Of a stretch of DNA of 64,000 nt, positions 45,845 through 55,794 are shown one piece after another. The translations under genes were made by a program, and so were the position numbers. Positions within the stretch are counted from its first letter, which is position 1. Every line of letters begins with the position of its first letter. Origin of the DNA: Lycium barbarum (taxonomy: Eukaryota > Streptophyta > Magnoliopsida > Solanales > Solanaceae); contig NC_083343.1 of assembly GCF_019175385.1 (NCBI RefSeq), positions 50,800,457-50,864,456 of the forward strand. The letters are read 5' to 3'. The notes beneath the pieces are model-generated. The model was given only the letters and a program-made list of their open reading frames with translations. It was not told where the DNA came from and did not search any database.

Positions 45845-48772
45845 TGTTATGTCCCGTGTTTTCGTATAATTGGAAATCGAGAAATAATTACGACTTGGGT
45901 GTTAGAAGGACATAATTTGATTTTAGTAAATGTGACTATGTTGGTTATGGAATCATTAATGTCAAGACCTCGGGGAAGGCCGAGGATAAATTTGGGATTT
46001 CGGAAATTAGTTTCGGGAATTACAAAACGGGACTTTTCAAGAATTGGGCCAAAGAAATTATAACTCAAATGAAGCCCAACAATTGAAGGGGGCCGGCCAT
46101 AGCAAGTGGCCCAAGCCCACTTTTAAAGGATCATGTGATATGCACATGACCCCTAAATGGATATATATGTGATATACTTAAGAATTATCAAGAAAACTAG
46201 AACAAAATCAAGAACACCAACAAGAAAGGGCTTTCGGCCGTAGCTAGGAAAAAAAAAGAGAAAGAAAATTCCCAAGTTCTATTGTTGATCCAAAAATCCT
46301 AATTTTTGCATATTTGTGAAGTACTCAAGGCCCTCTTCAACGGGGTATAATTAGTTTGGCGCAAGAACGACGTTTACGACAAGTCGGGTTTTCAAAGAAA
46401 AGGTAAGAATTTTGCCCCTTTAATGTTATAGAATTGATGTGAATATGTTAAGGATTGAGACTAGACGAGAATCCCGTAACTTGGATGTAAATAGAAAGCC
46501 GTGGGTGTGTGTGTATAGTGTGTATTGGCCGTGAGCCATAGGGAGGAAAAATGATGTGAATTGATCTTGTTTAAGTTGGTATAATGCGTTGTTGTGACCC
46601 TTACGTCGTAAATGATTGATTGATGAATGAAATTGGCGTTGGAAAATGATTTTGGATATTATCGGAAAGTGTATACCTTTGGTATAATTGTGTATATCAT
46701 TGTATATTTAGGGTGCTAAATACTTTAAATATGAGTTATAGTTGATGTTAATGAATTCGGAATGAAACGACGCAAGTTAGAACCTTCGTTATAAGTTTTG
46801 ATGTACTTGAAGGAATTAGGGAAAGTAATGAATTTTGGACGATTTTGTATATAGTTTGGAATATGTTTGGGATGTGTTTGAATAATCGCGAATGAGTAAA
46901 TGAATATAATGATGTGGATATAGATTTGGAGTTTTGGAAGTTTGAATGAAAAGTTGCCAACTTAGGTAATAAGGTAGGACTTTGAAGGTAGAGTGGTTTG
47001 ATTGTGATTTGTGTTGTTTGTTGATGTGTGGGCTGCTGTTGTTGTTGTATTTTGAGCCGAGCTAAGTCTCGGGGATGTTAGATTTATAGGGGAAGTGCTG
47101 CCGAAATTTCGGTAGGCAAAAATTAAGTTAATGGCATTTTTCAGCCTAAGAATCTCAATTGGTAACTTTGACCATTTGCAGATTTTAGACGGAACGGGAC
47201 TTGACTTTTGGGAGAGCATACGACGTCTGTAAGGTATGTAAAGCTTCCCACTCCTTCATTTGGCATATCTTAGTGTGTTAGACGAATATGAGAACTTCCG
47301 GAGCATTTCTGCTCCTCGAAACCCGATCCACAGAAAAGTTACTATTCATTCAATTCGATTGAAGCCTAAGGGCTCTATTTTGGCTAGAATGCCACCACTC
47401 GTCCGAAACCTATTGAAATGTGGTCGGGTAACCTAGAAACGACCATGTATGACCTTTGGCATATAAATGTTCGTAAAGATAAGTTCGCCACCTCACTTTG
47501 ACTCGAGGTGGGCCCGCTACCCTGAAACGCCCTATTTGTCTTATTGGGCTATCTTTGTGAATAAAGTTGGATACGATACTTTCGATTTTGAAACTCCCTC
47601 CTATGAGATGTATTTTGAATATTATGATACGCTAAGTTACGTTTTGAGCTATACGTACTATTTGGAAATGTTTTGTGAAATGAAACCTTATATCGACTAA
47701 GTATTCGACTATTTTGTATTATGAAATGACTTATGGGATTACTCTGCTTTGAAAGACTATTTTGAAGTATGATTTGCATTTGTTTGCTCACGACTCTGCT
47801 CGTGCCTTATTATGACTTCGTTCACCGGTTCCCGGGCCGGTTTTGATTCGTGCGCCTTATGATAATTCGGCCGTATGCTGTGTTACGGTTCCCGAGGCTT
47901 CGCCATAGGGCCGGGTTCCGTTTGGAGTTATGCTGTGATATGGCTCGTGATGCGATACGCTCACCTATGATTATGTTTGTGTTCGGGGATGTACGGAGAT
48001 TTGAAACCTTCTGGTGTTATGCTGTGTGTGGCGCCAGCGTCGGAGTGGGGACCACGTTCCTAAGCGTTTGCATGATTTCAATTGCATTATGTATACGTAT
48101 ATGATTTCGCTACAGATTTTGACATACCCAATTGTACTCCACTTTGACATTTGATTTGCTTTCGGTTTTGATCCATATTTCTGTACTCCGTGCTTTACAT
48201 ACTCAGTACATATTTCGTACTGACCCCCTCTCTTCGGGGGCTGCGTTTTATGCCCGCAGGTGCAGATATCGGTGATCCTCCGCAGTAGGCTTCACTTCTT
48301 GCTATTCCGGAGTACTCCTATTTGATCCGGAGTCCACTTTTGGTACAGACTCTTTTTGCTTTGTATATATTTGGTATATTTGACTATTTGGGTACGGCGG
48401 GGCCCTGGCTCGCCATATGTCTTTGTTTTGAGTTCGTAGAGGCCTGTAGTCATATATGTGGGGCGAGGGTCCTGTATATGTTGGTCTGATTTTGTTTTCT
48501 GGTCTTAAAGCGGTCCGTTTGTCATGATGGCCCCAAATGGCCCCTATGCTTATATTTGCACTTTTGACCGGCGATGTCTATTCCGCCGCTCAGTTTGTAT
48601 TTGATATGATATTTTGATTTGGCACGACCGCTTAAGACATATTTGATATAAATTATGTTCGATATGATTTCGAAAAATTATGAAATAAGTTTGGATTTGA
48701 AAATGAATGTGTGATTCGGTCCGGGTACCCAGGTAGGGTGCCAGTCGCGGCCAACGGGGCTGGGTCGTGACA
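45845..48772 (+). mobile_element. Element B left LTR (B1)
   Basis: 2,928 bp, TGTTATGTCCCG...GGGTCGTGACA. Core palindrome at 47101-47112, donor-like GTATGT at 47234, stem-loop 48204-48222, acceptor-like GCCCGCAG ending at 48259. Same family as the A LTRs. Confidence 0.95.
48204..48222 (+). promoter_or_regulatory. Conserved LTR stem-loop in B1
   Basis: CAGTAC, loop atatttc, GTACTG. In B2 the matching site (58154-58172) is CAATAC, with one stem pair lost. Confidence 0.7.
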
Positions 48773-48776
48773 AAAG

Positions 48777-48788
48777 TGGTATCAGAGC
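48777..48788 (+). promoter_or_regulatory. Primer binding site of element B
   Basis: TGGTATCAGAGC, initiator-Met tRNA type. Confidence 0.9.
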
Positions 48789-48975
48789 GGTTTGTCCTCG
48801 GAATATCTACAGGCCGTGTCTCGTAGAGTCTTGTTTATCGATGTGTTGTGCACCACATCTATAAACATGGAGCTACAGGGCATTTAGGATGTTACTTTCT
48901 TTGGAATCTTAGATCGTGCGATAGAGCTGTGCTATTAGGATGATTTTGATCTGACTCGCCTTTGTGTTTGCAGTG

Positions 48976-50175
48976 ATGCCTCCGAAGAAGGCAACGGCGG
49001 CCCAGAAGGGCAAGGCGAGGATTGGAGAGACTAGTCAGGCACAGCGAGCTACCCGGGCTCGTGTTTATGATTTGCCTGAGGATGTGCCTCATTCTGAGGG
49101 GTCTGCTACACCCCCACTAGTACAGCCTGGAGCAGGACCTTCAGCAGCTCCAGAGGTCCGTGTACCCGCACCTGAGACTCCAGCTCCTCAGCCAGGGGCG
49201 GAGGATAGGACCCTGAGAGAGGCTGTACAGTTGCTGACTACATTGGTGGCAGGACAGGCTCGCAGACGCGGGCGGAGGGACGACGATGACGATGACAGGC
49301 GGGACAGCCTGATAGTTCGGGAGTTTTTGCTATGTGGCCCTCCAGAGTTCTTCGGGTCTAAGCCCGACGAGGACCCCCATGACTTTATTCGGGGGATACG
49401 ACGCTCACTGGACTTGGTCAGGGCTTCAGAGACCGAGTCGGTTGAGCTGGCTTCGCACAGGCTTCGAGATGTGGCTACCCACTGGTACGAGACTTGGGAG
49501 CTGTCTAGAGGAGAGGGTGCCCCTCCAGCCACTTGGGATCAGTTTGTGACAGCATTCACCCGCCACTTTTTGCCACCAGAGTTACGGCGGGCACGGGCTG
49601 ATCGATTCTTACGTCTGTAGCAGAGGGGTCGGAGTGTTCGCGAGTATAACCTTGAGTTTGATTCTCTGGCCCGATATGCACCGGCCGTGGTAGCAGATAT
49701 GTCCGATCGGATGCACAGATATGTTATGGGATTGGACCGGTATTTGGTTGATAGCTGTATGGCAGTGTCATTGCAGGCAGACATGGACATTTCCCGACTT
49801 CAGGCCTATGCGATGGGTATGGAGGACCGTCGCAGGTCTGATCCGGCTGGCAGAGATCGAGATAGGAGGCCGCCCAAGAGGGATAGGTCCGCAGGTTATA
49901 CTGGAGATTCTTGAGGCGGACAGCCTCAGCAGCAGCAGTCAGACAGGCATTTTCCTCCCTCCGGCCGGGGTACTCAGTCAGGCAGCCGGAGATTCGATAG
50001 TACGGGACCGTCTGGGGCCGGTCAGAGCTCCAGAGCGGCAGGTTCGAAGGCATCTAGGGGTTCCAGCCAGGCCAGACCACCCAGGCCCCGTTGTCCTCAT
50101 TGCGGGAAGTCTCATCCCGGGGAGTGTTACCGAGCGACTGGAGCTTGCTTTTCTTGTGGTGGTCAGGGCCACTTT
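48976..50175 (+). pseudogene. Element B gag with two nonsense codons
   Basis: ATG 48976 follows an acceptor-like TTTGCAG. The protein has a basic N-terminus, Pro/Ala linker, D-rich run, the capsid core (FGSKPDEDPHDFIRGIRRSL) and zinc knuckle [14 protein letters not shown] (about 50145-50186). The frame is continuous with pol, as in single-polyprotein chromoviruses. TAG at 49618-49620 replaces CAG (A copies have CAG), and TGA at 49912-49914 replaces an Arg codon (CGG in A). Without these two codons gag would be intact. Confidence 0.88.
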
Positions 50176-52392
50176 ATGAGAGACTGTCCATTGGCTAGCG
50201 GTTCTGGTAGTGCTGCCCAGCAGACAGGGTCAGTCGCCGGTTCTTCATCTGTTCCATCTGTTGCACGCCCTGGAGGGCGGGGTATTCCAGCACCGGCAGG
50301 ACGCGGTCGAGGCCGCGGTGGCGCTTCAGGTTCTAGCGGTCCCTCGAACCGCATATATGCTTTGGCCAGCCGCCAGGATCAGGAGGCTTCGCCAAATGTC
50401 GTCACAGGTACATTACTGGTTTTCTCCAGATCTGTATATGCATTGATTGACCCTGGCTCTACCTTATCATATATTTCCCCGCTCGTTGCTAGTGAGATTG
50501 GGATAGTGTCTGAGCCTATAGAGCCATTTGAGTTAGCTACGCCACTTGGGGATTTTATTGTAGCGAGACAGATCTATAGGGATTGTTCTGTGACCATTTA
50601 TGATCGTAGCACTAAGGCTGATTTGGTAGAGTTAGACATGCTCGAGTTTGACGTCATTATGGGCATGGACTGGTTGTCTTCCTGTTATGCTAATGTCGAC
50701 TGCCAGAAAAAGGTAGTCCGTTTTCAGTTTCCAGGGGAACCGGTCATAGAGTGGTTCGGATCTACTGCGTCACCGAGGGGTAAGTTTATTTCATACCTCA
50801 AGGCTAACAAGATGATCCAGAAGGGGTATATCTATCATTTGGTTCGTGTGCACGATACTGCCGCGGAGGTACCTACCCTTCAGTCTGTTCCGGTCGTCAG
50901 CGAGTTTCCAGATGTTTTTCCTGACGAGCTTCCTGGCCTTCCGCCTGAGCGGGAGATTGATTTTACTATTGAGTTGATGCCGGATACGCAGCCTATATCT
51001 ATTCCTCCGTACAGGATGGCACCAGCTGAGTTGAAGGAGTTGAAGGAGCAGCTGAAAGATTTGCTGGATAAGGGTTTTATCAGGCCCAGCACATCACCCT
51101 GGGGAGCGCCGGTATTGTTTGTCAGAAAGAAGGATGGGTCGTTGCGGATGTGTATTGACTACCGGCAGCTGAATAAGGTGACTATTAAGAATAAATATCC
51201 CCTCCCCCGGATTGATGATTTGTTTGACCAGCTGCAGGGTGCTAGACATTTTTCAAAGATAGATCTGCGTTCTGGTTATCATCAGGTGCGAGTACGGGAG
51301 TCAGATATCCCGAAGACTGCTTTTAGGACCCGGTACGGGCATTATGAGTTCAGAGTTATGTCTTTCGGGCTGACTAATGCTCCAGCAGTCTTTATGGATC
51401 TTATGAACCGGGTATTTCGGCCTTTTCTGGATATGTTTGTTATTGTGTTTATCGATGATATTCTGATTTACTCGCGATCAGCCGAGGAGCATTCAGATCA
51501 TTTGAGGACGGTACTTGGCATCCTCCGTCAGCAGAAGTTATATGCTAAATTCTCTAAGTGTGAGTTCTGGTTGACTTCTGTGGCATTCTTGGGCCATATT
51601 GTCGGCACAGATGGTATTCGGGTCGACACGCAGAAGATTGAGGCTGTGCAGAATTGGCCCAGGCCTACTACACCGACAGAGGTGCGCAGTTTTCTGGGAT
51701 TGGCTGGGTATTATCGCAGGTTTGTGGAGGATTTTTCTTCTATTGCAGCACCACTGACGAGGCTTACCCAGAAAGCAGCAAAATTCCAGTGGTCGGATGC
51801 CTGCGAGCGCAGCTTTCAGATGCTGAAGGAGAGATTGATTACAACACCAGTTCTGGCTCTTCCAGAGGGATCTGACGGGTATGTTGTCTATTGTGACGCC
51901 TCTGGTATTGGGATAGGATGTGTATTGATGCAGCACGGTCGAGTCATAGCCTATGCTTCCCGGCAGCTCAGACCGCACGAGAAGAACTATCCCACTCATG
52001 ATCTTGAGTTGGCCGCGGTGATTCATGCCTTGAAGATTTGGCGGCATTATTTATATGGGGTCCATGTGGATATCTATACGGACCATAAGAGTCTCCAGTA
52101 TATTTTTAAGCAGAAGGAGCTAAATTTGCAACAGCGGAGATGGCTTGAGTTACTAAAGGATTACGACGTCGATATTCTGTACCACCCAGGGAAAGCCAAC
52201 GTGGTAGCTGATGCGCTTAGCCGCAAGTCCGTAGGCAGTCTGGCTGATGTTCCATCTGATAAGAGGGATTTGGTTCGCGATATTCATCAGCTGGCCAGCC
52301 TCGGAGTCCGTTTGGTGGATTCTGGAGATTCTGGGATTTTTGTTCGCCCAGTTGCTGAGTCATCTATTATTCAGGAGGTAAAGCAGCGCTAG
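50176..52392 (+). pseudogene. Element B pol: protease, RT and RNase H
   Basis: One open frame of 738 codons in phase with gag. Protease has [13 protein letters not shown] at about residue 89 (DPG in place of DSG/DTG, also in family C, so probably a family trait). RT holds [20 protein letters not shown] (51145-51204), [11 protein letters not shown] and the catalytic FIDD (51448-51459). RNase H begins at [14 protein letters not shown] (about 51886) and ends with LSRKS. It stops at TAG 52390-52392, where a Gln codon (CAG) is expected, and integrase continues in the same frame. Apart from the nonsense codon all catalytic residues seen are intact, so this is a young copy. Confidence 0.9.
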
Positions 52393-52407
52393 TTTGAGGA
52401 TCCTCTT

Positions 52408-54285
52408 TTGATCCAGTACAGATATTTGGCCCTTAATAAAGCGAAGACTCAGTTTGAAATCTCGCCTGAAGGAGTATTACTGTACGACGGCAGATTCTGT
52501 GTACCGGACGTTGCGGGCTTACGGCGGCAGATTATGGGCGAGGCACACTATGCCCGGTATTCTGTTCATCCTGGTTCCACTAAGATGTATCGGGATCTCA
52601 GGTGTTTGTATTGGTGGGTCGGCATGAAGAAAGACGTCGCTGAGTTTGTTAGTCAGTGCCCGAACTGCCAGCAAGTCAAGATCGAGCACCAGAAGCCCGG
52701 TGGATTGTTACAGGAGATGGAGATTCCAGCCTGGAAATGGGAGATGATTAATATGGACTTCATTGTTGGGTTGCCGTGTACTCTACGCAGGTACGACTCT
52801 ATTTGGGTTATTGTGGACAGGCTGACGAAATCAGCCCATTTCCTTCCGGTCCGGACTACTTATTCGGCTGAGGATTATGCCAGACTATATATCAGAGAGA
52901 TAGTCAGACTTCACGGAGTCCCTGTATCTATCATTACTGACCGAGGTGCCCAGTTTACAGCTAATTTCTGGAGGTCATTTCAGGAGGGATTAGGGACTCA
53001 GGTGAGTCTCAGTACAGCTTTTCACCCTCAGTCCGACGGGCAGGCCGAGCGCACTATTCAGACGCTCGAAGATATGTTGCGGGCCTGCGTTATTGATTTC
53101 AGGGGCAGCTGGGATGATCATTTGCCGCTTATTGAGTTTGCCTATAATAATAGTTATCACTCCAGCATTCAGATGGCACCGTATGAAGCCCTGTATGGCA
53201 GGAAATGCAGATCTCCTATTGGTTGGTTTGACGTGGGCGAGACTAAGCTGATTGGGCCAGATGTGATCCAGGAAGCCGTAGATAAAGTAAAGCTTATTCG
53301 AGAACGGTTATTGCCTGCTCAGAGTCGACAGAAAGCTTATGCAGATAGACGACGTCGACCGTTAGAGTTCCAGATTGGCGACTGGGTATTCCTGAAGGTG
53401 TCGCCCATGAAGGGTGTCATGAGATTCGGTAGAAAGGGTAAGTTGATCCCCCGGTACATTGGGCCGTATCAGATCGTTCGAAAGATAGGCGAGGTCGCCT
53501 ATGAGCTAGACTTACCATCCGACTTGGAGGCCGAGTCGGTCGAGCTGGCTTCGCACAGACTTCGAGATGTTGCTACCCACTGGTACGAGACTTGGGAGTT
53601 GTCTAGGGGAGAGGGTGCCCCTCCAGCCACTTGGGATCAGTTTGTGACAGCATTCACCCGCCACTTTCTGCCCCCAGAGTTACGACGGGAGCGAGCTGAT
53701 CGGTTTTTACATTTGCAGCAGAGGGGTCGAAGCGTTCGTGAATTTAATTTGGAGTTTGATTCCCTGGCCCGGTATGCACCTGCCGTGGTAGATGATATGT
53801 CTGATCGGATGCATATATATGTTATGGGGTTGGATCGTTACCTGATTGACGGCTGTATGGCGGTGTCATTGCAGACAGATATGGACATTGCCCGTCTACA
53901 GGCCTACGCCCAGGGGATGGAGAACCGGCACCGAACAGATCGGCCCAGCCGAGAGTATGATGGGAGACGGCCCAAGAGGGCCAGATCAGCGGGGTATCCT
54001 GGAGATTCTCGGGGCGGGCAGCCTCAGTATCAGTCCAGTGGATACTTCCCTCCGTTAGGCCGGGACACGCAGTCTGCTAATAAGCGATTGGATAGTGCGG
54101 GACCGTCTGGGGCCGGTCAGAGCCCCAGGGTGGCAGGTTCACAGGTATCCCAGCCAGGCCAGACCACCCAGGCCCCGTTGTTCTCATTGCGGGAAGTCTC
54201 ATCCTGGGGAGTGCTATCGAGCGATTGGAGCTTGTTTTTCTTGTGGTGGTCAGGGCCACTTTATGAGAGACTATCCGGTGGCTAG
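52408..54285 (+). pseudogene. Chimeric integrase-gag reading frame
   Basis: 625 codons open in one frame. The first part is B integrase: zinc finger with H-x-H text at HPGSTKMYRDL and CPNC at 52657-52668, catalytic Asp codons 52756-52758 and 52939-52941, Glu 53047-53049 (35-residue spacing), and the C-terminal core to YELDLPSDLE. At about 53530 it changes without a stop to A-type gag from the middle of the capsid (VELASHRLRDVATHWYETW) and runs on to 54285, ending in the gag frameshift. The integrase chromodomain tail is lost. Nothing shows the fusion is expressed. Confidence 0.9.
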
Positions 54286-54811
54286 CGGTTCTGGTAGTGT
54301 GGCTCAGCCGACAGGGTCAGCCGCCGGTTCATCATCTGCTCCATCTGTTGCACGCCCTGGAGGGCGAGGTATGCCAGCACCGGCAGGACGCGGTCGAGGC
54401 CGCGGTGGCGGTTCAGATTCTAGCGGTCCCTCGAACCGCATATACGCTTTGACTGGTCGGCGTGACCCGGAGGCATCACCAGACGCAGACCCAGGTATAT
54501 TACTACCCTTTTTCTGAATGAATATGTGCAATGATAGGTATGTATTCTAGTATTTTATGCGATGTTTTCTTTCTGCATGTCAGTAAAAGTAGGGTAAGAA
54601 TCCGAATCAATGAAAATATTCGAGGCGGCTATCTATGCATGTGGGGGGCGAATATAGGGAGTTTGGCAGGCTAAAATGAGAACCACATAGCTAGGAGAGC
54701 AAACGACCTATTTGGGTCGGAGTAGGACCCGCTACGAAAACTTCCCGAAAAAAATTTGCTAAGACACCGTTTGGCCCTAAAATTACGTGACAAAGGTCGT
54801 GCGGGGCAATT

Positions 54812-54927
54812 GATGGAATTATATCAGCCCTAACGCGTCAAAATGCATGAAAGTTCCGGGGTTAAGCGTGCTCAAGCCAGAGCAATTCTGTGATGGGTGA
54901 CCCCCTGGGAAGTAATGTAAAGTTTTT
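54812..54927 (+). ncRNA. 5S-rRNA-like Pol III unit, duplicate copy
   Basis: Identical to 44864-44979 by eye, including both promoter boxes and the T5 run. It is part of the 5.2-kb duplication, so it is not independent evidence of conservation. Confidence 0.7.
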
Positions 54928-55255
54928 CATAAAGTGAGAGTATGAGGAATATAAATAGAAATTTGGGGAAATCATAAGGTAAATAGAATGTGTGTGGAGT
55001 AATTAGTGCCCTTTCGGGAGTCGCGCAGAACGAGGAGGACTAATGGGCAAAAAGAAAAGGGTACAACACCGCTTGGGAAATTGAACGAATTTGAATAACA
55101 GTCAGAGACGTTCGCCAGTATGGTATTAGTAAATGTGTGTGTGTGTATATGATTTTCGTTTGGTGCCCATGTGGGTTAAGAGCCGAGACCCGGCAACTAA
55201 TGTTGTGATAGACGAAAGGTTTTACTAAACCGAATACATGAAGCGAAGCGGGGGC

Positions 55256-55281
55256 GGGGGGGGGGGGGGGGGGGGGGGGGG
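55256..55281 (+). repeat. Poly-G run of 26
   Basis: Duplicate of 45308-45331, two G longer. Confidence 0.9.
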
Positions 55282-55794
55282 CGACGATCCGAAAGTTGTC
55301 AAGGGATAGAAAATCCCTAAGTACATTATAATTCAGTTTAGAATGACGATGTCTGAAAGAGAAAATGAGTATGGGGGTAGGAAAGATGAAAGATAAGCAG
55401 TGTGAATAAGTGGAATCCTTGAAAGAGTCGATACGCGAGACGTAAGACAATTTGTGTGACAACTTGGCGAATAAGTTTACCAATAAAGGGGAAATTCTCA
55501 TGAATTATTGGAACCTTAATAGGAGCGATTTGATTCTAATTCGACATTCTATCTGTTGTGCTTTTGCACTCCCGATTCCGATAAGTCTCTGTCTAGTACG
55601 CCTCTGTATTTTTGAGCTCGATTATGTTCCCGTCTGATGAATCTTTGTGCATCTGATTCTGAATACGTTTCTGTCTGGCACACCTCTGTATGTCTGACTC
55701 TGGATATAAATCCGTCTGATATGCTTCTGTGCGTTTGATTTTGATCACGCGTATGTTCGATACATTTCGGTTTGTCTAATCACGACTCTGTATG

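Noticed and set aside
47850..48104. An 84-codon ORF open in several A/B LTR copies (also 613, 42049, 57800, 61240)
   Set aside because: The copies are near-identical because they are LTRs of one family; it begins at a non-ATG codon, has no recognisable motif, and lies within the LTR intron-like region.
48777..48788. tRNA gene fragment at TGGTATCAGAGC sites
   Set aside because: Short, always directly after an LTR end; these are primer binding sites.
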